Below the pieces are notes generated by a model, which was not told the DNA's origin, did no database searches, and saw only the letters and a list, made by a program, of their open reading frames with translations. A DNA stretch of 64,000 bases from Devosia pacifica. Lineage in GTDB: Bacteria > Pseudomonadota > Alphaproteobacteria > Rhizobiales > Devosiaceae. Location: positions 415,562 through 479,561 of the forward strand of contig NZ_BMZE01000002.1 of assembly GCF_014652635.1 (NCBI RefSeq). Direction: 5' to 3'. This document shows, piece by piece, positions 9,845 to 18,761 of this stretch. The translations under genes and the position numbers were made by a program. Each line of letters opens with the position of its first letter. The first letter of the stretch is position 1.

Positions 9845-10984
9845 TTGGCGAAACGAGATTATTACGAGGTACTCGGCTGCGAGAAGGGTACGGATGCTGC
9901 CGCCCTCAAGAGCGCCTATCGTAAACTCGCAATGAAATACCACCCGGATCGCAACCCCGGGGATTCCGAGGCGGAAACACGGTTCAAGGAAGTCAGCGAA
10001 GCTTACGATACGCTCAAGGACCCGCAAAAGCGCGCGGCCTATGACCGGTTCGGGCACGCAGCCTTTGAAAATGGCGGCGGTGGTGGCCGCGCCGGTCCAG
10101 GCGGGTTCGGGCCGGAATTCTCGTCGTCGATGTCAGATATCTTCGAGGACATTTTCGGCGACTTCATGGGTGGCGGCGGACGTGGACGCCAGTCGAGCTC
10201 GCGCTTGCGTGGATCGGACCTGCGCTACAATCTCGAGATTACGCTCGAAGAGAGCTTTTCCGGCCAGACCGTCGAGATCGATGTCCCGACGCTTGTCGGC
10301 TGCGACACATGCGATGGCACCGGCGCGAAACCCGGTACCGGCACGCATACCTGCCGCCAGTGTAATGGCCACGGCAAGGTGCGGGCGGCCCAGGGGTTCT
10401 TCACCATCGAACGGACATGTCCGGTCTGTCAGGGCCGCGGCGAGATGATGGACGAGCCCTGTACCGATTGTGGCGGTCAGGGACGGCGCCAACAGAGCCG
10501 CAAGCTTTCTGTCGACATTCCGAAGGGGATCGAAGACGGCACCCGCATCCGTCTTGCCAATGAAGGCGAGGCCGGTGTTCGCGGCGGACCGCCCGGTGAT
10601 CTTTACATCTTCATCTCGATCAAGCCGCACGATCTGTTCCAGCGAGACGGCGCCGATCTTTACGCCAGAGTGCCAATCGCGATGACCACGGCAGCGCTCG
10701 GCGGCGAATTCGAGGTGCCGACGCTTGAGGGATCTCGAGCCAAGGTGAAGGTCGCGGCCGGCACCCAGCCGGGTCAACGCGTGCGGCTCAAGGGCAAGGG
10801 CATGCCGGTGCTTCGGTCGCGTGATATGGGCGATCTTTACGTGCAGCTCGATATCGAGACACCGCAGAACCTCAACAAGCGCCAGCGTGAACTGCTCGAG
10901 GAATTTGAGCGTAGCACGACCGAGGACACCAATCCGCATTCGGACGGTTTCTTCGACAAGCTCAAGCGCATGTTCGACGCCTGA
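9845..10984 (+). CDS. dnaJ: Chaperone protein DnaJ (Hsp40)
   Basis: 379 residues. J domain with YHPDRNPGD (HPD motif), a Gly-rich linker (about 73-110), four zinc-finger repeats [24 protein letters not shown] and CTDCGGQG, and the C-terminal substrate-binding region. A TTG at 9845 is the most likely start because AAGGAG ends nine bases before it and the protein then starts [11 protein letters not shown] like other DnaJ; a TTG at 9821 would put that ribosome-binding site inside the gene. DnaJ stimulates the DnaK ATPase. Confidence 0.97.
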   Translation: MAKRDYYEVLGCEKGTDAAALKSAYRKLAMKYHPDRNPGDSEAETRFKEVSEAYDTLKDPQKRAAYDRFGHAAFENGGGGGRAGPGGFGPEFSSSMSDIFEDIFGDFMGGGGRGRQSSSRLRGSDLRYNLEITLEESFSGQTVEIDVPTLVGCDTCDGTGAKPGTGTHTCRQCNGHGKVRAAQGFFTIERTCPVCQGRGEMMDEPCTDCGGQGRRQQSRKLSVDIPKGIEDGTRIRLANEGEAGVRGGPPGDLYIFISIKPHDLFQRDGADLYARVPIAMTTAALGGEFEVPTLEGSRAKVKVAAGTQPGQRVRLKGKGMPVLRSRDMGDLYVQLDIETPQNLNKRQRELLEEFERSTTEDTNPHSDGFFDKLKRMFDA

Positions 10985-11051
10985 CTGCGCTTGATTTCCC
11001 GAACGGGCGCCGCGACCGGCGTCCGTTCCCGCAGCAGAAAAAGGCACGCCC

Positions 11052-11603
11052 TTGACCAAAAAGACCGCCCTGACCCTGTCCGGCTCGCTTCGGAAAGGCT
11101 CCTATAACTGCATCCTTCAGGACCATGTCGGCGCGCAGCTTGAACAGGCGGGCGTTGCGGTCAACGCCATCAGCCTCGCCGACTATGACCTGCCGCTGTT
11201 TCATCCCGACGATGAGGCCGAAAGCACACCGCGCAACGCCGGTGCCCTTGCCGAGCAACTGCGAAGCCATGACATCGTCTTCATCACAACACCGGAATAT
11301 AACGGCAGCATGTCGCCGGTGCTGGTCAACACGATCACCTGGCTGAGCCGGCAAAAGCCAAGTCCTTTTCGGCATGCGGTTTTCGGAATAGGCGGGGTCA
11401 GCACTGGCAAGTATGGCGCCATAATGGCCTTGGGTCACCTGAGGGATTCGCTTACGAAGCTGGGAACTCTTGTTGTGCCCACCCTGTTGGGTGTGGGACC
11501 CGCGAGTGCTGCATTTGATGTAAGCGGCGTGCCTAGCGAACCTGCGATACAGCGCAAGATCGAGCAGATCGTGGTGGAAATGACTCAATTCAGTCGAGGA
11601 TAG
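11052..11603 (+). CDS. NADPH-dependent FMN reductase family protein
   Basis: 183 residues. The flavodoxin-like fold is shown by the phosphate-binding loop GSLRKGSYN near the N-terminus and the flavin-contacting TPEYNGSMSPVLVNTITWLSR, as in ChrR/ArsH-type NAD(P)H:FMN or quinone reductases. It probably reduces quinones, chromate or azo compounds as a cytoplasmic flavoprotein; the substrate cannot be told. The start is TTG 11052 with AAGG upstream. The histidine phosphatase-like gene follows within a few bases, so the two are probably co-transcribed. Confidence 0.85.
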   Translation: MTKKTALTLSGSLRKGSYNCILQDHVGAQLEQAGVAVNAISLADYDLPLFHPDDEAESTPRNAGALAEQLRSHDIVFITTPEYNGSMSPVLVNTITWLSRQKPSPFRHAVFGIGGVSTGKYGAIMALGHLRDSLTKLGTLVVPTLLGVGPASAAFDVSGVPSEPAIQRKIEQIVVEMTQFSRG

Positions 11604-11609
11604 GTGTTG

Positions 11610-12254
11610 ATGACAGGCCGCGCGATCTATCTCACGCATCCAGAGGTGGTGATCGATCCGGACATGCCGGTGACGCTGTGGCCTTTGTCGGAAACAGGAC
11701 GCCAGCGCGCTGCCCATCTCGCCGCGCGGCTGATCGACGTCCCCAACCCGGTTATATTTTCCAGCAGTGAGCGCAAGGCGCTCGATCTCGCAGAGATCGT
11801 CTCGGAGGCCCTGGGCGCGCCAATTATCGCCGACCATGCCTTCGGCGAAAACGACCGCACCAGCACCGGGTTTTTGCCGCCCGTCTTGTTCGAGGCGACG
11901 GCCGATCGCTTCTTTGCCAATCCCACAGAGAGCGTTGAAGGCTGGGAGCGAGCGGTTGATGCTCAGGCCCGTATCGTTGCTGTCGTCCGGGCGGCTGTCG
12001 CCGATCTTTTGGAAAACCAGACCGCAATATTCTGCGGGCATGGCGGCGTCGGCACGCTCCTCAAGTGCCATGTGGCGCGGCGCGTTCTATCGCGCCAGGA
12101 GGACCAGGCGGTTCTCGGGCATCCGCGCGGCGGAAACGCCTTCGCGTTCGATCATGCGCTCGACACTCTTCTCAGCGATTGGCAGAGTTTCGAGTCGTTC
12201 GCGGCTGGTCGATCACTGAACGAACCCACGGCCTCGCTTGAGCCTGCACGATAG
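11610..12254 (+). CDS. Histidine phosphatase superfamily protein with altered RHG motif
   Basis: 214 residues from ATG 11610 (a GTG at 11604, directly after the preceding stop, is also possible). The fold is recognisable from ETGRQRAAHLAARL, the SSSERKAL segment with the conserved arginine, and CGHGGVGTLL with the second catalytic histidine. The defining N-terminal RHG motif reads THP, so the phospho-accepting histidine (His10) is kept but its neighbouring arginine and glycine are lost. Activity is therefore uncertain. It is coupled to the FMN reductase gene and converges on a MarR gene two bases away. Confidence 0.75.
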   Translation: MTGRAIYLTHPEVVIDPDMPVTLWPLSETGRQRAAHLAARLIDVPNPVIFSSSERKALDLAEIVSEALGAPIIADHAFGENDRTSTGFLPPVLFEATADRFFANPTESVEGWERAVDAQARIVAVVRAAVADLLENQTAIFCGHGGVGTLLKCHVARRVLSRQEDQAVLGHPRGGNAFAFDHALDTLLSDWQSFESFAAGRSLNEPTASLEPAR

Positions 12255-12255
12255 G

Positions 12256-12708
12256 TCAGCGGCCATCCCCAGGTTTCGGGACCCACGCCGCCAGCCCGAA
12301 CACATCAAGGGCATCGCCTAGTGCGGCGTTGAGACCTTCGAGCCGAGCAGCCGGCAACTGCGCTTCGCGCAAGCGCGCCGGGCCGGCCAGTGGCGCCTTG
12401 TCCAGCAACTCCCTGCCAGCATCCGTCATCGACACAACCCTTGCCCGCCGATCCTGCGGATCGGTGCGCACGATGCAGAGCTTTTTGCGGCGCAGATCAT
12501 CAACGGCCTGGCCGAGCGTTGCCGGGTGCATCACCAGCGCCTTGCGCAATGCCGCCAATGGCAGCGAGGGGCGCTCGGTGAGTATTGCGAGAATTGCGAT
12601 CTGTAGCGGGGAGACGTTGTGGTCACGGCGCAGAACGCGGGCATATTCAGCATGGGCGCGTTCCAATCGAAGCCATGCAACGGTGACGGAGAGTGCCTGA
12701 GCTTGCAT
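12256..12708 (-). CDS. MarR-family winged-helix transcriptional regulator
   Basis: 150 residues from ATG 12708. A winged helix is seen in the middle: LQIAILAILTERPSLPLAALRKALVMHPATLGQAVDDLRRKKL followed by the wing RTDPQDRRARVVSMT and DAGRELLD, the pattern of MarR. It likely represses a neighbour, possibly itself, in response to a small aromatic ligand. It is divergent from pyrF; an imperfect inverted repeat (arms 12798-12805 and 12810-12817) in the gap is a candidate operator. It converges on the histidine phosphatase-like gene. Confidence 0.8.
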   Translation of the reverse strand: MQAQALSVTVAWLRLERAHAEYARVLRRDHNVSPLQIAILAILTERPSLPLAALRKALVMHPATLGQAVDDLRRKKLCIVRTDPQDRRARVVSMTDAGRELLDKAPLAGPARLREAQLPAARLEGLNAALGDALDVFGLAAWVPKPGDGR

Positions 12709-12843
12709 GGGTATTATGGCGTCATATCGAGAATCATCGCGTCTCAGTAGTGCTGTTCGCCGCTGTTGTCGACGCCCCTTGCTTGCGCCGCCCGACAGCG
12801 TGTGAGACATCACGCGCAATGACTGCTGCAAGGAGACGCAACA

Positions 12844-13542
12844 ATGGCCGGAACCCTGATTGTCGGGCTTGATCTCGACACGCGTCGAGAGGCGGAAGCG
12901 ATTGTGGAGCGTCTTGGAGAGGGGGTCGATCACTATAAGATCGGCTACCAGCTCTTTTATGGTGGTGACGGGCTGGCTCTCGGCAAAGCCTTGATCGCTG
13001 CGGGCAAGAAGGTCTTTTTCGATCTCAAGCTGCTCGACATCGACAATACCGTTGAAAAGGGTGTCGCCGCCATCGCCGAGACCGGCGCCGCGATGCTGAC
13101 CGTGCATGCCTACCCGAAGACCATGGCCGCGGCGCGGCGCGGGGCTGCAGGCTCAGCGCTCTCTGTCCTCGGTGTGACAGTCCTCACCTCGACGGATGAC
13201 GGTGATCTTGCCGATGCCGGCTATGCGCGGGACGCCGCTGGTCTCGTGGCGCAGCGTGCCGGCCAGGCACGCGATGCCGGGATCGGCGGCATCGTTGCTT
13301 CAGCTCGGGAAGCCGAGATGGTGCGCGAGATTGTTGGTCAGGAGATGTTCGTCGTCACCCCTGGTATCCGGCCGGCCGGATCGGATGCGGGGGATCAAAA
13401 GCGGGTCGTCACGCCAAGCGCAGCGGTCAGCGCCGGCGCCAGTCATCTTGTCGTAGCGCGTCCCATCATCAAGGCGGAAGACCCGCATGCTGCTGCACGC
13501 TCGATCCTCGCGGACATGGCTGGCGGCGTTCGCCTGGCGTGA
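12844..13542 (+). CDS. pyrF: Orotidine 5'-phosphate decarboxylase
   Basis: 232 residues, the usual length. The active-site [11 protein letters not shown] (family pattern DxKxxDIxNT) near residue 60, IVGLDLDT at the N-terminus and VTPGIRP near residue 177 for phosphate binding are present. It makes UMP from OMP, the last step of de novo pyrimidine synthesis. A strong AAGGAG precedes ATG 12844. Confidence 0.95.
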   Translation: MAGTLIVGLDLDTRREAEAIVERLGEGVDHYKIGYQLFYGGDGLALGKALIAAGKKVFFDLKLLDIDNTVEKGVAAIAETGAAMLTVHAYPKTMAAARRGAAGSALSVLGVTVLTSTDDGDLADAGYARDAAGLVAQRAGQARDAGIGGIVASAREAEMVREIVGQEMFVVTPGIRPAGSDAGDQKRVVTPSAAVSAGASHLVVARPIIKAEDPHAAARSILADMAGGVRLA

Positions 13543-13544
13543 GA

Positions 13545-13895
13545 TCAGTAAGTGTTGCGCAGCGTTTGCGAAAAGACCAGCTGGTTCCCGTCCGGATCAC
13601 GATAGATCGCTGTCTTGGCGAAATCGCCACTGCGCTTGGCCACCGGCTTGATGTCCTTGCCGGCGAGATCATCAACAAGCTCGTTGATGTCCGAGACGAT
13701 CAGGGTCACCAGCGATGAGCCGGCACGGTCTGCGTCCGTAAACACCTGTACCCAGCCGCCGGTCGAAAACTTCCACTCGGCCACCTCCGACATCGGACGG
13801 GCATCGGGCTGACGTCCGAACAAGCGCTCGTAGAATGCCATGGCGACCGTAATGTTCTCCACGGCCAGTCCGGCGAGCGCATTGGTGATGGTCAT
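13545..13895 (-). CDS. VOC (glyoxalase/bleomycin-resistance fold) family protein
   Basis: 116 residues, one VOC domain: GLAVENITVAMAFYERLFGRQPD, WVQVF and IYRDPDGNQLVFSQ at the C-terminus. The fold supports glyoxalases, dioxygenases and antibiotic-binding proteins, usually as a dimer with a metal site; no specific activity can be assigned. AAAGGA precedes the ATG at 13895. It is convergent with pyrF (2-base gap) and divergent from dapB. Confidence 0.8.
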   Translation of the reverse strand: MTITNALAGLAVENITVAMAFYERLFGRQPDARPMSEVAEWKFSTGGWVQVFTDADRAGSSLVTLIVSDINELVDDLAGKDIKPVAKRSGDFAKTAIYRDPDGNQLVFSQTLRNTY

Positions 13896-14074
13896 GATGG
13901 TCCTTTCGGTTGTCGAGCGAAGTCTGGCTCAATGTGGCCAATGTGGTGCGGTTCCAGTATTCGTGATCGATCCCAACAGAATGTCGATCTTTGGGCGATA
14001 AGATCAAGACCGCGCCGCGCCGTGTTGGCGGCTGCTTTTTGCGCTGCTATGACCACGGGCAACAGGAGAGACCG

Positions 14075-14881
14075 ATGAGCCAGTTGAAAGTGGTCGTGGC
14101 GGGTGCAGCCGGACGCATGGGTGCAGCGAATATTCGAGCGATCACGGAGCATCCCGATACGGTTCTGCATGCCGCGCTCGATCGGGATGGCTCCGAAGCA
14201 ATCGGTCAAGATGCCGGAACCCTCGCCGGGCTGCCAGCCTGCGGCATCAGCATCACCAGCGACGCCGAAAAAGCATTGGCCGAAGCTGATGCGGTCATAG
14301 ACTTCACGACTCCCGGCGCAAGCGTCATGCTTTCCAAGCTTACGTCAGGCAGGAAACTGGTGCACGTCATCGGCACCACCGGCTGCTCCATCGACGATGA
14401 TGCGGAAATCGCCGCAGCGGCGGAAGCAGGTGCGCGCATTGTCAAATCAGGGAATTTCTCGCTGGGCGTCAATATGCTTGCCGCTCTCGTCAGGCAGGCT
14501 GCGGCTGCTCTCGAAGACTATGATATCGAGGTGCTCGAGATGCACCATTCGCGCAAGGTCGACGCGCCGTCGGGCACAGCGCTCTTGCTCGGGAAAGCTG
14601 CCGCCGCGGGACGCGACGTCGACCTCGAAGAACGTTCGGTGCGTGTGCGCGATGGACATGTCGGCCCGCGCGAGGCAGGAAGCATCGGCTTTGCGACGTT
14701 GCGCGGCGGCACTGTGGTCGGCGAGCACAGCGTCATTCTCGCCGGGCCGCACGAGCGGATCGAACTCACGCATCGAGCAGAAGACCGCGGCATCTTCGCC
14801 AACGGGGCCGTCAAGGCCGCGTTATGGGCTGCCGGCAAGGACAATGGCCTCTATTCCATGGCGGATGTGCTGGGGCTTTGA
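14075..14881 (+). CDS. dapB: 4-hydroxy-tetrahydrodipicolinate reductase
   Basis: 268 residues from ATG 14075, preceded by CAGGAGAG; an earlier in-frame start at 13991 would add 28 unrelated residues. The NAD(P)H-binding GAAGRMG, VIDFTTP and GTTGCS, the substrate-binding [16 protein letters not shown] and [20 protein letters not shown] are all conserved. The enzyme acts in lysine/diaminopimelate synthesis. gpmA follows 50 bases downstream. The 179-base gap before it (13896-14074) shows no gene; a weak GC hairpin before TTTTT at 14036 is of unclear meaning. Confidence 0.96.
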   Translation: MSQLKVVVAGAAGRMGAANIRAITEHPDTVLHAALDRDGSEAIGQDAGTLAGLPACGISITSDAEKALAEADAVIDFTTPGASVMLSKLTSGRKLVHVIGTTGCSIDDDAEIAAAAEAGARIVKSGNFSLGVNMLAALVRQAAAALEDYDIEVLEMHHSRKVDAPSGTALLLGKAAAAGRDVDLEERSVRVRDGHVGPREAGSIGFATLRGGTVVGEHSVILAGPHERIELTHRAEDRGIFANGAVKAALWAAGKDNGLYSMADVLGL

Positions 14882-14931
14882 GCATCGAACGATTTCTTCG
14901 CCCCATCGGGCGGCAAGACATGGAGAACGAA

Positions 14932-15546
14932 ATGAGCGGTACCCTGATCCTGGTGCGTCACGGCCAGAGCGAATGGAACCTCAAGAACCTGTTTACCGGC
15001 TGGCGTAATCCGGATCTGACGGATCTTGGCAAGGACGAGGCCCGTAAGGCCGGCCAGCTTCTCAAGGGCCGCAATATTGTGCCCGACGCTTACTTCACCT
15101 CGGCCCTGAAGCGCGCCCAGCACACGCTGGATCTGATGCTCGAGGAGATGGGCATCGATAATCTCACCATCGTTCGAAATACCGCCCTCAATGAGCGGGA
15201 CTATGGCGATCTGGCTGGTCTCAACAAGGATGACGCCCGCGAGCGCTGGGGCGACGAACAGGTGCATATCTGGCGCCGCTCGTACGACGTACCACCGCCG
15301 GGCGGCGAAAGCCTCAAGGATACGGGCGCGCGCACGCTGCCCTATTACGAGGCCGAGATCCTGCCGTTGGTGAAAGCCGGCAAGACTGTTCTTGTTGCCG
15401 CGCACGGCAATTCGCTACGGGCGATGGTGAAAGAGATCGAAGGCTTGTCAGACGATGCGATCGTCAAGCGTGAGATCGCGACAGGCGAGCCGATCATCTA
15501 CACAATCGGTTTGGATGGCAGCACGGAAGAACGCATCGCGTCCTGA
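14932..15546 (+). CDS. gpmA: 2,3-bisphosphoglycerate-dependent phosphoglycerate mutase
   Basis: 204 residues. The phospho-accepting motif [52 protein letters not shown] and the second histidine in [10 protein letters not shown] match dPGM. It interconverts 2- and 3-phosphoglycerate in glycolysis and gluconeogenesis. ATG 14932 is chosen because GGAGAACGAA sits just before it; an ATG four codons earlier is possible. Probably co-transcribed with dapB. Confidence 0.96.
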   Translation: MSGTLILVRHGQSEWNLKNLFTGWRNPDLTDLGKDEARKAGQLLKGRNIVPDAYFTSALKRAQHTLDLMLEEMGIDNLTIVRNTALNERDYGDLAGLNKDDARERWGDEQVHIWRRSYDVPPPGGESLKDTGARTLPYYEAEILPLVKAGKTVLVAAHGNSLRAMVKEIEGLSDDAIVKREIATGEPIIYTIGLDGSTEERIAS

Positions 15547-15553
15547 TCTGCGG

Positions 15554-15569
15554 TGATTCACGTGGAACA
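15554..15569. promoter_or_regulatory. parS-like site 2
   Basis: TGATTCACGTGGAACA, 14 of 16 matches to the parS consensus, in the 70-base gap between the convergent gpmA and ada-like genes. A second copy (15601-15616) follows 47 bases later. Confidence 0.55.
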
Positions 15570-15600
15570 TTGCGAATCAGTGCTTGACAGGCACCATCAG

Positions 15601-15616
15601 CGTTTCACGTGAATCC
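15601..15616. promoter_or_regulatory. parS-like site 3
   Basis: CGTTTCACGTGAATCC, 13 of 16 matches, ending one base before the stop codon of the ada-like gene. Forms a pair with the site at 15554. Confidence 0.5.
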
Positions 15617-16486
15617 TTAGCCCGGGTGGGCGGCTGAGATAATGCCGGCTTCCCATCCCAGTATGGCGCGCTTGCGCGGCACACCCCAATGGTATCCGGT
15701 CAGCGCGCCGCTGCCGCCAACCACGCGGTGGCATGGCACGACGAATGAGATGGGGTTGCGCCCGACGGCTGCCCCGACCGCCCTCGAGGCGCTTGGCTTG
15801 CCGATCTGCTTCGCCACATCGCCATACGTCGTGGCCTTGCCCAGTGGAATCTTCAGCAGCGTCTCCCAGACCTTCACCTCGAAATCCGTACCGATCAGCA
15901 CCACGCGCACCGGGCGGTCCGCCGCCCAGCGCTCGGGCTCGAAAATCTGTGACACGTGCAGGGCGATTTGCTCGTCGTTGCGGGTGAAGCGTGCATTCGG
16001 CCAACGCTGCGCCAGATCGGAAAACGCCTGGTCGATAGTCGTATCGCCGTCGGCGAAGCCGAGGCCGGAAATGCCATAGCTGGTGGCGGTGACCACCGCT
16101 GTGCCGAACGGGCAGGGCGCCGTACCCCAGATCATTTCGAGACCAGCCCCACGATTGCGGAATGCACCCGGGGGCATCGCCTCATAGGTCACGAACAGAT
16201 CATGCAAACGCGACGGTGACGACAACCCCACCTCGTATGTCGTGTCGAGAACGCTCTGGCGGTCGGCCAAGAGGGACTTGGCATGGTCAAGCGCCACGGC
16301 TTGAGCGAAGGATTTCGGCGACAGGCCACACCAGCGTCGAAACAGATCGGTCATGGCGCGCGGCGACATGCCAAGCGCTCGCGAGAAGCCATCGAGATCG
16401 AGCTCGTCAGGTCCGGTCTCGCTCAGGTAGCGGATGGCCTGACGAACGACTTCGTAATCATCGGTGCGGGTCGGCGTATCAAGCAT
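15617..16486 (-). CDS. Ada-like AraC/O6-methylguanine-DNA methyltransferase fusion lacking the N-terminal Cys domain
   Basis: 289 residues. The N-terminal half has an AraC-type helix-turn-helix (LDGFSRALGMSPRAMTDLFRRWCGLSPKSF then a second helix unit ending in HDLFVTYEAMPPGAFR). The C-terminal half is an MGMT domain with the methyl-acceptor PCHRVVG, preceded by FEVKVWETLLKIPLGKATTYGDVA. Full-length Ada has an N-terminal zinc domain whose cysteine takes phosphotriester methyl groups and turns Ada into an activator; it is absent here. The gene thus repairs O6-alkylguanine but any regulatory role must work differently. ATG 16486 chosen over TTG 16492. Confidence 0.87.
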   Translation of the reverse strand: MLDTPTRTDDYEVVRQAIRYLSETGPDELDLDGFSRALGMSPRAMTDLFRRWCGLSPKSFAQAVALDHAKSLLADRQSVLDTTYEVGLSSPSRLHDLFVTYEAMPPGAFRNRGAGLEMIWGTAPCPFGTAVVTATSYGISGLGFADGDTTIDQAFSDLAQRWPNARFTRNDEQIALHVSQIFEPERWAADRPVRVVLIGTDFEVKVWETLLKIPLGKATTYGDVAKQIGKPSASRAVGAAVGRNPISFVVPCHRVVGGSGALTGYHWGVPRKRAILGWEAGIISAAHPG

Positions 16487-16590
16487 AAGCAACTCGGAAC
16501 GGATGGCCGCGCAAACGGGCTTTTTATCTCGTCCGACGCTACTGCAGCAGCCGATCTGCTGCGACCCGAAATTGACGTCGTCTTTTCGCC

Positions 16591-17064
16591 TCAGGCACGA
16601 GCCTTGCGCAGCGCTGACCCGAAAGCCTTGGAGAAGCTTGTCTTATCTTCCTGGCTGAGGAAAGCGCCGATTTCCGCCTCCCGATCAGGGGCGCGCAAGC
16701 GCAGCGCGGTTGTCTTTTCGTTGATATCGCGATCGAGAACCAGCTTGACCGTCAGGGGGTCGAACTGCTGGCGGCTTTCGCGGCCCTTGGCGTCAAACGA
16801 GACGATTTCGAGTTGTTCCGACCACAGGGTCACGCGCTCCTTGCGCTTGCCGCGATCAAAAGAAAACCAGAGCGCAACAGCCATCGCGACAATATCGAGC
16901 CCCATGAAGCCGACAATGGGCCAGGCGCCGAGAGAGAAGAAGACAAGCCCCGGCAGCGCCGAGAGCAAAGCGAACAAGACGACGACAATCCGCAGCCCGC
17001 GCGCGTTCATCGAGCGGTGCGGTGTCAGTTCGGCGGCGAATAGCGGTGCTGTGGTGACTTGCAT
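16591..17064 (-). CDS. DUF2244 family membrane protein
   Basis: 157 residues from ATG 17064. Two hydrophobic segments at about 27-47 (VVVLFALLSALPGLVFFSLG) and 49-66 (IVGFMGLDIVAMAVALWF) are followed by a soluble part with a conserved DRGKRKERVTLWSEQLEI pattern seen in DUF2244 proteins. Function unknown. These genes often neighbour nth in Alphaproteobacteria, as here, where it is divergent from nth with a 50-base gap. Downstream gap 16493-16590 shows no feature. Confidence 0.75.
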   Translation of the reverse strand: MQVTTAPLFAAELTPHRSMNARGLRIVVVLFALLSALPGLVFFSLGAWPIVGFMGLDIVAMAVALWFSFDRGKRKERVTLWSEQLEIVSFDAKGRESRQQFDPLTVKLVLDRDINEKTTALRLRAPDREAEIGAFLSQEDKTSFSKAFGSALRKARA

Positions 17065-17114
17065 TGGCCAACGACTCTCTGGATCACTATAGGCCAATTT
17101 CTGAAGGCGAGAGA

Positions 17115-17786
17115 ATGGCCACATCCAAAAAAACCCGCCAGCTTACCAAAGCCGAGATAGAATCGATTTTCGCGCGGTTCTCCGAAATCGATCCCGAGCC
17201 CAAAGGCGAACTCGAATACCTCAACGCCTTCACGCTTCTCGTGGCCGTTGTCTTGTCAGCTCAGGCGACGGATGCCGGGGTCAACAAGGCAACTGCCAAA
17301 TTGTTCCGAGTTGCCCCAAACCCCGAAGCCATGGTGGCCCTTGGGCAAGACGGTATAGAGGAGCATATCAAGACGATCGGTCTCTACCGCAACAAGGCCA
17401 AGAACGTTTTCGCGCTCAGCCAGAAGCTGATTGCCGAGCATGGTGGAGAGGTGCCCGAGGGCAGGGCCGATCTCGAGGCGCTGCCGGGCGTCGGGCGGAA
17501 AACCGCCAATGTCGTGCTCAACACCTGGTTTCGCCAACCGACAATCGCGGTCGACACACATCTGTTCAGAGTCGGGAACCGCACGGGACTCGCTCCGGGC
17601 GAAACGCCGCTCGCAGTGGAGCAGGCGCTGATCAAGCGCGTGCCGAAGTCTTACCTGCTGAATGCCCATCACTGGTTGATCCTGCATGGGCGCTATGTCT
17701 GCAAGGCGCGCAAGCCCGAGTGCTGGCGTTGCGTGATCGCCGAATGGTGCCGGTTCGAGCCGAAGACACCTGCGCCGAAAGCCTAG
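17115..17786 (+). CDS. nth: Endonuclease III
   Basis: 223 residues from ATG 17115, which follows AAGGCGAGAG. The helix-hairpin-helix LPGVGRKTANVVL contains the catalytic lysine, VDTHLFRVGNR the catalytic aspartate, and the C-terminus has the 4Fe-4S ligands spaced C-x6-C-x2-C-x5-C (CKARKPECWRC, then C after VIAEW). It removes oxidised pyrimidines and nicks the abasic site in base-excision repair. Converges on the GFA gene with a 9-base gap. Confidence 0.97.
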   Translation: MATSKKTRQLTKAEIESIFARFSEIDPEPKGELEYLNAFTLLVAVVLSAQATDAGVNKATAKLFRVAPNPEAMVALGQDGIEEHIKTIGLYRNKAKNVFALSQKLIAEHGGEVPEGRADLEALPGVGRKTANVVLNTWFRQPTIAVDTHLFRVGNRTGLAPGETPLAVEQALIKRVPKSYLLNAHHWLILHGRYVCKARKPECWRCVIAEWCRFEPKTPAPKA

Positions 17787-17795
17787 TTCATGCGT

Positions 17796-18197
17796 TCACT
17801 GCTGCTCGTGTGACGTTCCAGGCAATTCGGGTAGCCACGGAAGCTTGGAACGCGCCCAGTATTGCCGTTTTGGCGGCAACTCGGCGCGCTGACGCAACGC
17901 GCCGACTCTCAATCCAAAGGTACGATTTTGCCCCTCGGGCGTCGTGGTATAAAGTGGGGCGCCGCAATCGCGGCAGAACACCTGCGCTCGCTTGGTGCCG
18001 CTTTGGGACGTCTTGATGTAGATTTTCGGACTGCCGCTGAGAAGGCGAAAGTCAGCCTCGGGGACCGGCGCGGTCATACGAAAAGCCGTTCCTGACAACG
18101 ACTGACAGTCGGTGCAGTGGCAGATGCGCACGCGATCCGGATCGATCTCGGCCTCGAATTTGATCGAGCCGCAGTGGCAGGCGCCATCGACTTTCAT
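17796..18197 (-). CDS. GFA (glutathione-dependent formaldehyde-activating-like) zinc protein
   Basis: 133 residues with the GFA/CENP-V zinc ligands: CHCGSIKF, CHCTDCQSLSG and CRDCGAPLYT. Family members bind zinc and some bind glutathione; most have no established reaction, so only the fold is asserted. It is followed on the plus strand by the converging nth, and its start is 32 bases from the next gene's end. The start at 18197 gives the standard MKVDGACHCGS opening. Confidence 0.82.
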   Translation of the reverse strand: MKVDGACHCGSIKFEAEIDPDRVRICHCTDCQSLSGTAFRMTAPVPEADFRLLSGSPKIYIKTSQSGTKRAQVFCRDCGAPLYTTTPEGQNRTFGLRVGALRQRAELPPKRQYWARSKLPWLPELPGTSHEQQ

Positions 18198-18228
18198 TTT
18201 TCACCCTCTCAAAGTCGGCCTTTTACAG

Positions 18229-18678
18229 CTACATCCCCACGCCGCGCGCCATCGCCGCTGCGGCCAGCGGGATAAGGAACAGCACGAACAGTTCAATATG
18301 GAGGAAGCGCCGCGCCTTTTTGATGTCGGCGTCCGGTACGAGATAGTTCGCATCGGATCCCGATGCTCGGCGCCAGCGGATGATCGACAGGGTCGGCTGG
18401 ATCGACAACAGTCCGAGAATGACGATCAGGAGCATCTTCGTCCAGAACACGTGGTTCGAGAGGTAGTAGGCGGAGCCGGTGCTTCCGAGAAAGACGCGGG
18501 CAATCCCTGCAAGAATAACCAAGATCGCCGAAATCCCGTACGCCGCGTCGAGCCTCGCCAGCCGCGTCAGCTGTTGCCCGTTCAGTCCCGGGCGTATGAG
18601 AACAAACTCAGCGAACAGCAAGCCGACAATGGCGAACACCGCGAGATGATGAAGATATGCCAACCCGATATCGAGCAT
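18229..18678 (-). CDS. DUF2214-type four-helix membrane protein
   Basis: 149 residues with four hydrophobic segments: about 6-28, 47-64 (ISAILVILAGIARVFLG), 79-96 (FWTKMLLIVILGLLSIQP) and 126-146. Conserved histidines occur near the N-terminus (YLHHLAVF), in SNHVFWTKM and in RFLHIELFV, the type of arrangement that could hold a heme, but this is inference. It is divergent from a TetR gene whose probable operator lies between them, suggesting repression by that regulator. Confidence 0.65.
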   Translation of the reverse strand: MLDIGLAYLHHLAVFAIVGLLFAEFVLIRPGLNGQQLTRLARLDAAYGISAILVILAGIARVFLGSTGSAYYLSNHVFWTKMLLIVILGLLSIQPTLSIIRWRRASGSDANYLVPDADIKKARRFLHIELFVLFLIPLAAAAMARGVGM

Positions 18679-18719
18679 GTTCGGTCGCTCCGAAACGGCG
18701 CTGGACTGTGCGCCCGCGC

Positions 18720-18733
18720 CAATGTTAACACTG
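18720..18733. promoter_or_regulatory. Probable operator for the adjacent TetR regulator
   Basis: CAATGTTAACACTG is a near-perfect 14-base palindrome centred on GTTAAC (one mismatched pair). It lies 42 bases from the start of the divergent membrane-protein gene and 28 bases from the TetR start, the typical position for a TetR site controlling both genes. Confidence 0.5.
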
Positions 18734-18761
18734 CTCGCATATCAGCACTGGAAAGTAATCG

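Noticed and set aside
14014..14040. Hairpin GCCGC-N9-GCGGC followed by TTTTT before dapB as a terminator or attenuator
   Set aside because: Only five-base arms, no upstream gene to terminate, and no leader peptide or riboswitch core recognised.
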